Part shown: positions 45,801 to 54,681 of the stretch, in pieces | Layout: each line of letters opens with the position of its first letter | Position numbering within the stretch: the first letter of the stretch is position 1 | From: Mycobacterium simiae | Lineage (GTDB): Bacteria > Actinomycetota > Actinomycetes > Mycobacteriales > Mycobacteriaceae | Assembly (NCBI RefSeq): GCF_010727605.1 | Contig: NZ_AP022568.1 | Location: forward strand, 5,456,001-5,520,000 | Direction of reading: 5' to 3' | Length of the DNA stretch: 64,000 bases | Position numbers and translations under genes: made by a program | The notes under the pieces: model-generated | What the model was told of the DNA's origin: nothing | The model's input: only the letters and a program-made list of their open reading frames with translations | Database searches by the model: none

Positions 45801-46802
45801 ATGGCCCGGGTAGCCGATCGCAGCCGGGTGACTATCAAGGACGTGGCGCGAGCTGCCAACGTGTCGGTCACGACGGTTTCCGATGCGCTGTCGGGCAATG
45901 GGCGGCTGACCGCCAAGACCCGCAGCCGGGTGCGTGCTGCGGCCGACAAACTGGGCTACCGACCCAGTGCCGCCGCCCGTAGCCTGGTGGGTGCACGTAC
46001 CGGACTGCTGCTCATGTCGGTCAGCGCACCGGGAACCGAGGCCGCGTCGCTATGGAGCATCGACTTTTTTGTCGGCCTGATGACCACCGCGGCCATTCGA
46101 TCGTCGACGCACGGATTTGCGTTGGCACTGTCACCAGAATCGTTGCCGCCCAACCTGTCCTACGACGGCGTGATTGTCGTCGACCCCACCGACGACGATG
46201 AGAGTCTGCTGGTGCAGGCCACCCGCGCCGGCGTCCCGGTGGTCACCGTAGGTCGAACGACGGCCGACCATCCCTGGGTCGACAACGACTACCCCACCGC
46301 TATCCCCGCCGTCCTGGACCATCTTCGCGCGTCCGGAGCGCGCAGACCCGCACTGCTGGCCGGCGATCCGACAGCGTCGTACGTCCGCGACACCGTTGAG
46401 CATTACACCCGGTGGTGCCAGGCGCATCGCTGTGCCGCCCGGATCTCCTATGTCGACGGCGGCAGCACCGAAGAGTCCGGGCGCGCGGCGGTCCAGCGGC
46501 TCCTGTCGGGTCGTGTCCGGTCCGACGCCGTGTTGGCCACCCTGGATCGGCTCGCGCTGGGCGTCACCGTGGCCGCCGACGAACTCGGCTTATCGATACC
46601 CGACGACATCCTGGTCGCCGCTTTGGGCGACAGCACGATGATCCAGCACTTGCGAGTACCGATCACCGCGGTGGACCTGATGCCCGCCCAGATCGCGACG
46701 GCCGCAATCGATTCGCTCGTCGCCCGGATCAACGGCGGGGATGTTTCACGGCAATGCATTGTGCCGGGGCGGCTGCTGCCGCGGGCAAGCTCACAGCGTT
46801 AG
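45801..46802 (+). CDS. LacI-family transcriptional regulator
   Basis: A 333-residue repressor-type protein. The N-terminal helix-turn-helix TIKDVARAANVSVTTVSDAL and hinge (LGYRPSAAARSL) are followed by a periplasmic-binding-protein-like effector domain (PFDGVIVV-type strand YDGVIVVDPTDDD; VDNDYPTAI). It probably controls the island operons in response to a small nitrogen compound. Its 3' end overlaps the convergent nitrilase gene by four bases. About 140 bases separate it from the permease gene; it may have its own promoter there. Confidence 0.93.
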   Translation: MARVADRSRVTIKDVARAANVSVTTVSDALSGNGRLTAKTRSRVRAAADKLGYRPSAAARSLVGARTGLLLMSVSAPGTEAASLWSIDFFVGLMTTAAIRSSTHGFALALSPESLPPNLSYDGVIVVDPTDDDESLLVQATRAGVPVVTVGRTTADHPWVDNDYPTAIPAVLDHLRASGARRPALLAGDPTASYVRDTVEHYTRWCQAHRCAARISYVDGGSTEESGRAAVQRLLSGRVRSDAVLATLDRLALGVTVAADELGLSIPDDILVAALGDSTMIQHLRVPITAVDLMPAQIATAAIDSLVARINGGDVSRQCIVPGRLLPRASSQR

Positions 46803-47611
46803 CACGGCCCGTTGTGCGCCCAGTACAGCTCGGGGCGGAGATGCCGCAGGTAGTCGACCTCGGCGGGCGGGTCGCGGCGCAGCACGACGTCGACGGTGGC
46901 AACCCGCTGCCCGTGGCCCAGTTCGGCCACCACGCGACCATTCGGGTCGACGACTCGTGACCCACCGGTGAAATCGAAACCCGACTCGCTACCGACGCGG
47001 TTCACGTATATCAGCGGAGTGCGATTGTCGAGTGCGCGTGCACGCGAGGCCACCACGTGATCATCGTGGAACGGCGCCATATTCGCGGCGATCACGACGA
47101 AGACATCGGGGCGTTGAAACGCAAGGGTGCGAGCCACTTCGGCGATCTCCATGTCGAAGCAGATCAGTGGGCCAAGCCGTCGAGACGCTACGTCGATGCA
47201 TGCTAACTTGTCGCCCGCGTCGAAGGCGGCCGACTCGACGTCGAAGAGGTGGGTCTTCCGATAGTTTCCCGCGATCTCTCCCCCGGCGTCGACGACTAAC
47301 ATCGAGTTGTAGATCCGTTCGTCGGCGCCCCGCTCGAGATAACCCCCGACGAACGCGGTTTCACATTCGGCACATGCTTGCCGGATTGCTGACACCGCCG
47401 CCGCCTCGGCGCCCAGCGCCAACTCCGCGGGACGATCGGTCTGATACCCGGTGACGAATAGTTCGGGGAATACCGCGATCTCGCAATCCGGATGCCTGCC
47501 AAGCAGCGACCTAATTCGCTCAACGTTGGCGTCGACGTCGCGTGCGGCCGGGCATTCCTGTACCAGCAGGACGCGCAGCCGGCCCGAACCGCCGCTGCCG
47601 GCCTGCGTCAC
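46799..47611 (-). CDS. Carbon-nitrogen hydrolase (nitrilase superfamily)
   Basis: A 270-residue amidase-type enzyme. The Glu-Lys-Cys triad is present: Glu in VFPELFVTGY, Lys in YRKTHLFDVE and Cys in PLICFDMEIAEVAR. Substrates of close families include omega-amides and guanidinobutyramide-like compounds, N-carbamoyl amines and simple amides; which applies here is unknown. It starts inside the end of the M24 hydrolase gene (four-base ATGA-type overlap), so the two are co-translated. This leftward pair diverges from the creatininase operon. Confidence 0.92.
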   Translation of the reverse strand: MTQAGSGGSGRLRVLLVQECPAARDVDANVERIRSLLGRHPDCEIAVFPELFVTGYQTDRPAELALGAEAAAVSAIRQACAECETAFVGGYLERGADERIYNSMLVVDAGGEIAGNYRKTHLFDVESAAFDAGDKLACIDVASRRLGPLICFDMEIAEVARTLAFQRPDVFVVIAANMAPFHDDHVVASRARALDNRTPLIYVNRVGSESGFDFTGGSRVVDPNGRVVAELGHGQRVATVDVVLRRDPPAEVDYLRHLRPELYWAHNGPC

Positions 47612-48774
47612 AGGCCGTCGAGTCCGTAACCCGCCGGCGAAAGCCTTCGCACGCCGTCGTGTTCGACGACGTAGTTGTCCTCGAGCTTGAGCAGGATGTA
47701 GCGTCCGTCCACCTCGAGGCCTGTCTCCGGCTCCAAGGCGATAACGCTGTTCTCGACCAGGACTTGATCGCGATCCGTCAACGACCCGCGGTAGACCGTC
47801 GGAAGTTCACAGGCGCGCAGACCCACGCCGTGCCCGATCGCGTACGGAGTGGTGGGCAAGCCCTCGGAGCGCAGGTAGTCGTTCACCGCGTCGTCGATAC
47901 ACGACACGCGCACACCAGGTTTGGCGGCCTCGGCGGCAACCTCATGCGCCTTGAGTAGCTTGGCGTAGACCGATTTGATCGCAGCGCGCGTATCGCCGCC
48001 CACGAAGCCGGTCCGCGCGATGTCCGAGGCGTAGCCGCACCGGCCGTAGAGGCCGATGTCGAAGAAGTACGGATCGCCTTCCGCGAGAACGGTGCCCTCG
48101 GCGAACCACCCGCCGTCGCCACGGCCGTGGTTACACAGGGAGTGACTCAAAAATTCCGGCCCGCTGGCCTGCAGCGTCGCCATGATCGCCGCCAGCACGT
48201 CGTGATCGGTCATCCCGGGCTGGGCAGCCTTGAAGCCGGCCTCCGCGCCCAGCGAATTGACGATGCTGGCATCTTCGAGCAGCCGGATCTCCTCGGGGGT
48301 CTTACGGATGCGGACATCGTAGAGCTCGCGCCCGATCGGGACGAAGTCCGCCGCGGGAAGTGCGTCTTTGAGGCGTTGCAGCACAGCGGGATCGATCAAC
48401 TCGATCCCCACTCGGGTGGCTCCGGTCAACGCGCCCAGCAAACTTGCCGTCCACGTCTCGGGATGCCCGACCATCGGCGACCACGAAGGTGTCGGATGGA
48501 TCTTGCTGATCCAGGGCAGGTCCGCGACCGGCGCCGCGTGCGTCTCGTCGATCCACGGTGCAAAGATCTCGGTCCCGCCGTCCCGATCGACGACGGCGGC
48601 GAACCAGTCGAACGCCTCCGCGATGATCTGCATGCGGTAGTCCGTCGCGTAGCGGATGTGGTCGAACCCGGTCAACAGCAGGTGCGATAGCTCGTGCCGC
48701 CTCATCAGATCGGCGATCGCTTCGCGGCGATCGCTGCGCAACCGATCGACGTCGACGGCAGACCAGTCGTACAT
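47608..48774 (-). CDS. M24-family hydrolase (Xaa-Pro peptidase/creatinase/ectoine hydrolase-like)
   Basis: A 388-residue pita-bread-fold enzyme. The N-terminal creatinase_N-type domain (RRHELSHLLLTGFDHIRYAT) is followed by the catalytic domain. The five metal ligands of M24 metallopeptidases appear present: Asp in FFDIGLYG, Asp in YASDIARTG, His in IGHGVGL, Glu in LEPETG and Glu in LKLEDNYVV. True creatinase lacks the metal site, so a metal-dependent C-N hydrolase (aminopeptidase P-like or ectoine hydrolase-like) fits better. The ATG at 48774 has a GAAAGGA site; the longer frame upstream looks non-coding. Confidence 0.85.
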   Translation of the reverse strand: MYDWSAVDVDRLRSDRREAIADLMRRHELSHLLLTGFDHIRYATDYRMQIIAEAFDWFAAVVDRDGGTEIFAPWIDETHAAPVADLPWISKIHPTPSWSPMVGHPETWTASLLGALTGATRVGIELIDPAVLQRLKDALPAADFVPIGRELYDVRIRKTPEEIRLLEDASIVNSLGAEAGFKAAQPGMTDHDVLAAIMATLQASGPEFLSHSLCNHGRGDGGWFAEGTVLAEGDPYFFDIGLYGRCGYASDIARTGFVGGDTRAAIKSVYAKLLKAHEVAAEAAKPGVRVSCIDDAVNDYLRSEGLPTTPYAIGHGVGLRACELPTVYRGSLTDRDQVLVENSVIALEPETGLEVDGRYILLKLEDNYVVEHDGVRRLSPAGYGLDGL

Positions 48775-49242
48775 GGTGATGTCCTTTCGGCGTGACTGCG
48801 GATCGCGGGAACAATTGCGATTGAAGAAAACTCGTCGCAGAAGGCGAGTTCGACGGCCATACTTGCAGAAACGTTCCGGCATGTCTACCGCGGTTGGGCG
48901 AGTAGCAGTATTCCGCCGGCAAATCTTCGAAATACGTTGGCGCTGCGAAGGTCACGCCGCACCGGCGCCGTCGGCGAGTCGTCGGTAACATCGCGGACAC
49001 TTTTCTGACATCGCGTCGACACGAGTGTCGCCTAGCGTGCATCCCAGATCCCCGACGGGGGTCGGCGCCTAGGGTTCCGCTCGCGAGAGGCCTGGACCGA
49101 GGGGTGCAGCCGCACATCCTTGTGCGGTACACCAGGGGACAAAAGCCCGGAAGGATCGCGGAGCCTTCGCTCCGAATCGTCGGAGGGCACCAGTGCCGCT
49201 GGTGAAACCCGGTCGTCGGTATCGCAGCCGGTCTGCCGTCTC
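48775..49242. other. Divergent regulatory region between the M24 and creatininase operons
   Basis: About 470 bases without a gene. It contains the guanidine-I riboswitch (about 49060-49160) and its downstream hairpins facing the creatininase gene. The left part (48775-49030) should hold the leftward promoter for the M24-nitrilase pair; I recognise no defined operator there. Confidence 0.7.
49060..49160 (+). promoter_or_regulatory. Guanidine-I riboswitch (ykkC class)
   Basis: Conserved ykkC blocks occur in order: CTAGGGTTCCG (49069-49079), CTGGACCGAGGGG (49092-49104), a CCGCAC/GTGCGG hairpin (49110-49127), TACACC (49128-49133), and GGGACAAAAGCCCGG (49136-49150), followed by AAGGA. The last block is almost the family consensus GGGAYAAAAGCCCGG. 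In this class guanidinium binding stabilises the fold and raises expression. Downstream, two short hairpins (CGGAG/CTCCG at about 49159-49175 and CACCA/TGGTG near 49188-49205) precede the ATG at 49243 and may be the expression platform. The blocks and spacing are seen in the sequence; ligand identity follows from the family. Confidence 0.9.
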
Positions 49243-50037
49243 ATGAGATGGGGCGAATGCACGTCGACCCAGATTGGACGGCTCGAGCTGGAAGGCTGCG
49301 TCGGCCTGGTTCCGGTGGGTGCCACCGAACAGCACGGGCCGCACCTGCCAACCGACACCGATACGCGGATCGCGCAGGCGATATGCGATGGTGCCGCGGC
49401 CAGATGTGCTGCCACGATGGTGCTGCCCCCGGTCAGCATCGGATGCAGCCTGGGCCACGGCACGGCGTTCCCCGGCACCCTGTCACTGTTTCCCGAGGAG
49501 CTGGCCAGGCTGCTGATCCGGATCGCCGAGTGGTCGGCGCGCAGCGGCCTGCGGCGACTGATTTTCGTCAATGCCCACATGGGAAACGTTGCGGCACTGG
49601 GGATGGCAACCGACCGGCTACGATTCGTCCGGCCGGACCTCAAATCGACGTGGCTCGACTGGTGGACTGCTACCCCGGCGATCACCGCCGAGGTGATGAC
49701 CGATGGGGCGGACATCCACGCCAATCGCGCAGAAACCTCGCTGGCGTTGCATCTGTTCTCGGAGCTGGTCGACCGGACGGCGATGCTCGATGCGGACGAC
49801 CCAGACCGTACCGGCGCGTTGACCTTTCGCTACACCGCCGAGGTGCTGTCCGGCAACGGCGTCACCGGTCAGCCATCGCGGGCCACCGCGTCGCTGGGCA
49901 ACACCCTGTTCGACGCCGTCGTGGAGGCGGTCGTCCGCAAGGTTTTGGCGGGAGTTTCCGAAGAGCCGCCGTTGACACGGCCGCTGCACGCCACGCACGC
50001 ACTTCGATTCGAGGAGGCAATCGATGGACACGGTTAG
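49243..50037 (+). CDS. Creatininase-family amidohydrolase under a guanidine riboswitch
   Basis: A 264-residue metal-dependent hydrolase of the creatininase/MftE family. Family motifs are GATEQHGPHLPTDTDTRIA (metal His/Glu), FVNAHMGNVAALGMA (N-x-H-x-x-N type), and DIHANRAETSLAL. Members hydrolyse cyclic amides such as creatinine or cleave small peptides. Control by the guanidine riboswitch suggests a guanidine-related substrate, for example a carbamoylated or cyclic guanidino compound. The ATG at 49243 is chosen because an earlier ATG at 49120 lies inside the riboswitch. The GS-like gene starts 14 bases before this gene's stop. Confidence 0.87.
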   Translation: MRWGECTSTQIGRLELEGCVGLVPVGATEQHGPHLPTDTDTRIAQAICDGAAARCAATMVLPPVSIGCSLGHGTAFPGTLSLFPEELARLLIRIAEWSARSGLRRLIFVNAHMGNVAALGMATDRLRFVRPDLKSTWLDWWTATPAITAEVMTDGADIHANRAETSLALHLFSELVDRTAMLDADDPDRTGALTFRYTAEVLSGNGVTGQPSRATASLGNTLFDAVVEAVVRKVLAGVSEEPPLTRPLHATHALRFEEAIDGHG

Positions 50038-51406
50038 CGCCGTTGAGCCCGCACACCGGGAGATCGCAGAGTCGCTGGCACGCCGGGGGGCGAAGTACGC
50101 CCTGAGCTCGTGGATCGATGTCCATGGCCGGCCGAAGACCAAGGTGGTGCCCATCGAACGGCTCCCCGAAATGCTGGCCGGGTCCGAAAGATTCACTCCC
50201 CGGGGCATCACCGGCTTCGGCGCAATGGACCCCCACGAAGAAGAATCAGTGGCGCTGCCAGACCTCGCAACGCTACGCCAGCTTTCCTGGGACAAGCGAT
50301 TCGTATGGATGGCCGCCGATTTGATGCTGGCCGGCACCACGGCGCATGACCAGTGTCCGCGCAACATCCTAAAAGCTCAACTGGATCGAGCGCGGGAGCT
50401 GGGGTTCGACTTCAAGTTGGGTGTCGAGACAGAAGTCTTCGTATTCGACCCGGCGCGGGCCGGCGATGGGACCGACTACCTCTCCCCGCTCGCCCGGACC
50501 GGCGGGTTGAAGCCCAGCCCCGCCTACGACGCCGAAGCGACGCTGGATGCCGCGGGCTTTCTCGATGACTTCGTGACTGCTCTGCAAGACAGCGACTTCG
50601 GGGTGTTCAGCTTCGATCACGAAGGTGGTGACGGCCAATACGAGTTTGACTTCGCCTACGACGACGCGCTGCGGATGGCCGACCGAATTACCTACTTCCG
50701 TTTGATGATTCGACAAATCGCAAAGCGACATGGGCTGGCCGTGACCTTCATGCCCAAGCCATATACCCAGGCATGGGGTTCGGGCCACCACTACAACATG
50801 AGCCTTGCGTCGTCCAGCACCGGAAAGAACGCGATGCGCGATGCCGCCGACCCCCGCGGATTGGGTTGGAGCGCAACCACATACCGGTTTATCGCGGGTC
50901 TGATGCGCCACGCGGACGCGCTCGCGGCTGTCGTGACCCCCACGGTGAATTCCTATAAGAGACTGAATCCCCGCCTGGCCGACGGCACGGCATCGTGGGC
51001 ACCGGCCTGGTCGGCGTACGGCGTACAAAACCGGTCGTGCATGCTGCGATTGCCGAAAAACCGTCCAGCGATCGAGAATCGCGCCGTGGATTCCGCGGCC
51101 AACACCTACCTGGCGGCCGCCTTTCTGCTGGCGGCCGGCCTCGACGGGCTGGAACATGCGATGGATCCCGGGGATCCGGTGGATGTGGCGTTGATTGACA
51201 CCGGGCCGAATCCCACACTCAACGCGGTCCGGTTGCCGCGCAACCTACTTGAGGCGACGGAGGCATTCGCCCGTAGCGAGCTCGCCGGCCGCGTCTTCCC
51301 CAAGCGCTTCGTCTCCGAATACGTCGACATGAAATACGCGGAGTGGGACTCGTACCACAGCACCGTCACCGATTGGGAACGTGACCGCTATCTGTACTCG
51401 CTCTGA
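50024..51406 (+). CDS. Type III glutamine-synthetase-like ligase (GlnT/gamma-glutamylamide synthetase type)
   Basis: A 460-residue ATP-dependent gamma-glutamyl ligase. The beta-grasp N-terminus contains YALSSWIDVHGRPKTKVVP. The catalytic domain has GVETEVFVFD (metal Glu pair), GGDGQYEFDFAYDDALRMAD, FMPKPYTQAWGSGHHYNMSL (catalytic/metal His) and PTVNSYKRLNP (ATP loop). These enzymes join glutamate to ammonia, methylamine or other amines. Co-transcribed with the creatininase-family gene (14-base overlap) behind the guanidine riboswitch, so it may capture the released ammonia or an amine. It is distinct from housekeeping GlnA1 by length and N-terminus. Confidence 0.92.
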   Translation: MDTVSAVEPAHREIAESLARRGAKYALSSWIDVHGRPKTKVVPIERLPEMLAGSERFTPRGITGFGAMDPHEEESVALPDLATLRQLSWDKRFVWMAADLMLAGTTAHDQCPRNILKAQLDRARELGFDFKLGVETEVFVFDPARAGDGTDYLSPLARTGGLKPSPAYDAEATLDAAGFLDDFVTALQDSDFGVFSFDHEGGDGQYEFDFAYDDALRMADRITYFRLMIRQIAKRHGLAVTFMPKPYTQAWGSGHHYNMSLASSSTGKNAMRDAADPRGLGWSATTYRFIAGLMRHADALAAVVTPTVNSYKRLNPRLADGTASWAPAWSAYGVQNRSCMLRLPKNRPAIENRAVDSAANTYLAAAFLLAAGLDGLEHAMDPGDPVDVALIDTGPNPTLNAVRLPRNLLEATEAFARSELAGRVFPKRFVSEYVDMKYAEWDSYHSTVTDWERDRYLYSL

Positions 51407-51419
51407 GACGGGGTGGACC

Positions 51420-52040
51420 ATGGCGCACTCTTCCGGATCGTCGACGCGTTCCCAACATCGGCGGCGGGCGGTGTTGCGCTCCACGGTGGCCGTGCTGCGG
51501 CGACGTGGATTCGACGCGGTCACCAGCCGGGCCGTCGCTGAAGAGGGCGGCCTGCCGGAACAGACCGTCCGGGCCTTTTACGCCTCGCGTGACGATCTGC
51601 TGGCCGCCGGACTGAAATTCATGCTCAACGGGTGGGTCGACCAAGCCAACGACTTCGTCACCCGCCTACCCCGCGAACTCGACCTCAATGCGACCGCGCG
51701 CCTCATTACCGAAGTCGCGACAGTGCACGCCGCCGAGGACGGATCGTTGACCCGCGCGACGATCTCGGGCGTATACGAGCGCTACCTACAGGCGGGCAAG
51801 CACGCCGAGCTGACCTCGTTAATCGGTGCTTACAACGAAATCCTCGCCGACCTGATCGGACATGTGCTGGCCCGCAACGGCCGCTGCGTCAGTCCGCAAG
51901 CGGCGCGCGCCGTCCTGGCCGTCGTCGACGGCACCGTTCTCTACGAACTTGCCGCAGGCGAGAATCCCGTGCCCCGGGCCATTCAGATGCTGGAATTCGC
52001 GATTCCGCAGCTGTGTGCTCCGGCGCCGTCGGCACCGTGA
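51420..52040 (+). CDS. TetR-family regulator (first of two)
   Basis: A 206-residue regulator. The N-terminal helix-turn-helix runs from residues 12-55 (VAVLRRRGFDAVTSRAVAEEGGLPEQTVRAFYASRDDLL), followed by an all-helical ligand/dimer domain. The ATG at 51420 sits 13 bases after the GS-like stop and is preferred to the in-frame start at 51381 that overlaps it. Probably in the riboswitch-controlled transcript; target unknown. Confidence 0.88.
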   Translation: MAHSSGSSTRSQHRRRAVLRSTVAVLRRRGFDAVTSRAVAEEGGLPEQTVRAFYASRDDLLAAGLKFMLNGWVDQANDFVTRLPRELDLNATARLITEVATVHAAEDGSLTRATISGVYERYLQAGKHAELTSLIGAYNEILADLIGHVLARNGRCVSPQAARAVLAVVDGTVLYELAAGENPVPRAIQMLEFAIPQLCAPAPSAP

Positions 52041-52111
52041 CGGGCGATGGCCGGCAACCGACCCCAAACCCACCGAGCAACTCACGACGAGTTGGTGGCA
52101 TCCTCTTGTGA

Positions 52112-52819
52112 ATGACAGCAGTCCGACGCGGACGTCCCAGGATCATCGATCAGCGCAGACCCGGTGACACCCCACGGGAGGAAATCCTCGACGCCGCCGC
52201 CGAGCTGTTCACCGCATACGGATACACCGCGACATCGACCCGGGCGATTGCCGATGCGGTGGGCATCAGGCAGAGCAGCATCTACCACCACTTCCAGACA
52301 AAGGATGACATCCTCGACAACTTGCTGGTCCGGACCGTCGACGCCTCGGCGAGGCTGGCAAAGCGGCTGTCCGACCATCCCAGTTCCCCGGCGAGTCGCC
52401 TCTATGTCATGGTCTGGTACGACTCGCATCAGTTGTTGGCGGGCCGATGGAATCTCGGTGCGCTGTTCCAACTTCCCGAGATCCGCGGTACCAAATTCCC
52501 GCATTTCGAATCCCGCCGCGAATACCTGCGCGAGTGCTACCGCACGCTCGCCCGGCGGACGTGTGCCGACTCGAATCTATGGAAAGACAAAAACAAGGTC
52601 GACATGACCGTCGCGACGGAGTTGCCGTTCCACTTCGTCGAGACCTCGATCCAGATCCGCGCGGATAACCCCGAGTGGTTGGCCGAGGCCGGCCCTGATG
52701 CCATCGCCACGGGCATCGCCGACGCCTGCCTTCGCGCGCTCACGGCCGGATGTACGGCCGCTTTGAAGGTGAAAGCCCACCGCATCCGCGACGAACTGGC
52801 CATCGACACTGCCGGGTAG
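52112..52819 (+). CDS. TetR-family regulator (second of two)
   Basis: A 235-residue regulator with a basic N-terminus (TAVRRGRPRIIDQRR) and a clear TetR helix-turn-helix (EILDAAAELFTAYGYTATSTRAIADAVGIRQSSIYHHF). The rest is a helical effector domain unlike that of the previous TetR protein. Starts 71 bases after it on the same strand. Likely to control part of the nitrogen island; an operator is not evident unless it is the palindrome family at 42280 and 53044. Confidence 0.92.
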   Translation: MTAVRRGRPRIIDQRRPGDTPREEILDAAAELFTAYGYTATSTRAIADAVGIRQSSIYHHFQTKDDILDNLLVRTVDASARLAKRLSDHPSSPASRLYVMVWYDSHQLLAGRWNLGALFQLPEIRGTKFPHFESRREYLRECYRTLARRTCADSNLWKDKNKVDMTVATELPFHFVETSIQIRADNPEWLAEAGPDAIATGIADACLRALTAGCTAALKVKAHRIRDELAIDTAG

Positions 52820-53328
52820 CGCATCCCGAGTTTGCGGCCGGCCGGTTCTGAACCACTGGTCGCCCCGTCACCGTCGACGAACGGCAGCGTCGCGGCGGTT
52901 AGTGGATTTGCCGATAAGGTCCGATGTTTCGATTGTCCAGCGACGGCTCATGGCCCAATGCCGCTGTGGCCCGCCATTTTTGGCGCGTGCGCACATGAAT
53001 GCCGAAACGCGCTCGAAACACGATGCTCATCAGCATGATCCAAATGACTCCTAAGATTCCTATCACCCGATAGAAATAGTAGAAGCGAAGTCGAAACACG
53101 CAGTCCGGCAATGAGAGTCAGCGTGAGTTAGGGACCGGTACTTAGCTTGGGGGTGTCAGTCGGTGACGTGGTCGGCTGTCGTTAGGACGCCAGCACGGGG
53201 CAACGAGGCTGTCCGCCGACTCGCGCGTCGTAGCGCAAAGGCCAACGCGCACAACCACACCGCCGAGCCATGGGTCCAGCTCGGCACGATTCGTTCGGCA
53301 CCGTGATGACTTGTTACGGAGGTGTTCG
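52820..53328. other. Intergenic region before the PPE pair
   Basis: About 510 bases. It contains the second copy of the long flanking repeat (about 52935-53095), including a degenerate form of the palindrome (ACTCCTAAGATTCCTATC...GATAG). The part from 53100 to 53328 carries the promoter and the ACGGAGG ribosome site of the first PPE gene. No gene is supported. Confidence 0.6.
52935..53095 (+). repeat. Direct repeat copy B flanking the nitrogen cluster
   Basis: Same orientation and block order as copy A at 42190-42320: CTGTGGC, GCGTGCGC, CCGAAACGCG, TCGAAACACG, GCTCATC, GCATGAT, GACTCCTAA, CGATAGAAA. The terminal palindrome seen in copy A is degenerate here, with arms reduced to CCTATC/GATAG. 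Confidence 0.7.
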
Positions 53329-54681
53329 GTGGATTTTGCGGCTCTGCCGCCCGAGGTGATTTCGGGTCGGATGTATGTGGGTGCGGGGTCGGGTCCGTTG
53401 GTGGGGGCGGCTGCTGCGTGGGGTGCGTTGGCGCAGACGTTGAGTTTTACGGCGTCGTCGTATCGGGCGGTGGTGTCGGAGTTGGCGGGTGGGCCGTGGT
53501 TGGGTCCGTCGTCGTTGTCGATGGTGGCTGCGGTGGCTCCGTATGTGTCGTGGCTGAGTAGTACTGCTGAGCAGGTGGGGCAGACGGCTAGTCAGGCGGG
53601 GCTGGCGGTGGCGGCTTATGAGGCGGCTTTTGCGGTGACGGTGCCGCCGGCGGAGATTGAGTTGAATCGGGCGTTGTTGGCGTCGTTGGTGGCTACCAAC
53701 GTTTTTGGGCAGAACACTCCGGCGATTGCGGCGACTGAGGCGCAGTACGCGCAGATGTGGGCTCAGGATGTGTCGATGATGCAGGGTTATGCCGAGGCGT
53801 CGGCGGCGGCGACGAGGTTGACGGCGTTTACCGCGCCGTCGCAGACCACGAATTCGGATGGTACGGCGAATCAGGGCACCTCCATGGGCCAGGCCGCCGC
53901 CTCGGCCGCGGGCCCGGGTGCGCAATCGGCGCTGTCGAACCTGCCCCACACACTGCAGACTCTCGCCGCCGGGTCGTCCAACCCGCTGTCGCCGATCAGC
54001 CCGGGCGGCATCTTCAGCAGCGACGGCGGGTCCGGACTCAACACCTTCACCGAGAACGTCGGAAACTGGGCCCTGGTACTCAGCGGACCGCTGTTCACCG
54101 CGTCCGGTATCACGCCCATCCTGGGCGGTCTGTACGGCCTCGCGGTTCCGACGGCCGCGGCGGTCGCCGGCGATGTGACGCCGGTGGATCCGGGCCTGGG
54201 CACGCTGGTGAATTCGCGCAGCGCCGGGGCGGGTTCGGTGTCGGCGGGCGTCGGTGCGGCAGCCACCGTCGGCGAGTTGTCGGTGCCACAGTCCTGGGGC
54301 TCCTCGCCCGCGATTCGGCTGGCAAGCAGCACAACCCAGCTTCCGGTCGCCGGCCTGGGGGCCGTGCCCCAGGTCGAGGGCGCCGCACCGTTCTTCGGCG
54401 GCATTCCGCCGGTGGGCAGCCTGGTCAACGCTCCCCGGGGGGAACAGACTCGCATCCGCTCGGGCCCGGCCCAGAAAGTCGTGCCGTCGTTGCCCGGCGA
54501 ACCGGACGTCGCCGAGCACCCGCCCGGCCACAGCGCCCAACCGCGCCCAACCCGCCGACACGTCTCCAGCGCGTTGAGCGAAAGCGAGCGCGAGGAACTC
54601 GCCAAGTTGCGCAAGGAAATCGCCGAGGTGGCGACCGAACGAGATGCCGCCGCACGCCTGATCAAGGAAGCGATGTTATGA
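53329..54681 (+). CDS. PPE-family protein, PPE-SVP type (first of tandem pair)
   Basis: About 450 residues. The PPE domain (residues 1-180) begins VDFAALPPEV with GTG at 53329, preceded by ACGGAGG, and includes MYVGAGSGPLVGAAAAW and the WxG-like AGGPWLGPSS. The SVP motif (GELSVPQSW) is near residue 325, placing it in the PPE-SVP subfamily. An Arg/Lys/Glu-rich coiled tail closes the protein. PPE proteins are exported by ESX systems and some form outer-membrane solute channels. No PE partner gene is adjacent. The first 590 or so bases are nearly identical to the next gene and have T-ending codons unlike the C-terminal part. The stop overlaps the next start (ATGA). Confidence 0.93.
   Translation: MDFAALPPEVISGRMYVGAGSGPLVGAAAAWGALAQTLSFTASSYRAVVSELAGGPWLGPSSLSMVAAVAPYVSWLSSTAEQVGQTASQAGLAVAAYEAAFAVTVPPAEIELNRALLASLVATNVFGQNTPAIAATEAQYAQMWAQDVSMMQGYAEASAAATRLTAFTAPSQTTNSDGTANQGTSMGQAAASAAGPGAQSALSNLPHTLQTLAAGSSNPLSPISPGGIFSSDGGSGLNTFTENVGNWALVLSGPLFTASGITPILGGLYGLAVPTAAAVAGDVTPVDPGLGTLVNSRSAGAGSVSAGVGAAATVGELSVPQSWGSSPAIRLASSTTQLPVAGLGAVPQVEGAAPFFGGIPPVGSLVNAPRGEQTRIRSGPAQKVVPSLPGEPDVAEHPPGHSAQPRPTRRHVSSALSESEREELAKLRKEIAEVATERDAAARLIKEAML

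Noticed and set aside
49120..49242. Use of the upstream ATG at 49120 for the creatininase-family protein
   Set aside because: It lies inside the riboswitch hairpin region, and the extra 41 residues do not resemble the family; the family N-terminus fits ATG 49243.
47608..50037. A simple creatinine pathway (creatininase plus creatinase)
   Set aside because: The M24 protein keeps metal ligands that creatinase lacks, no sarcosine oxidase is present, and the riboswitch senses guanidine. Kept only as an alternative.
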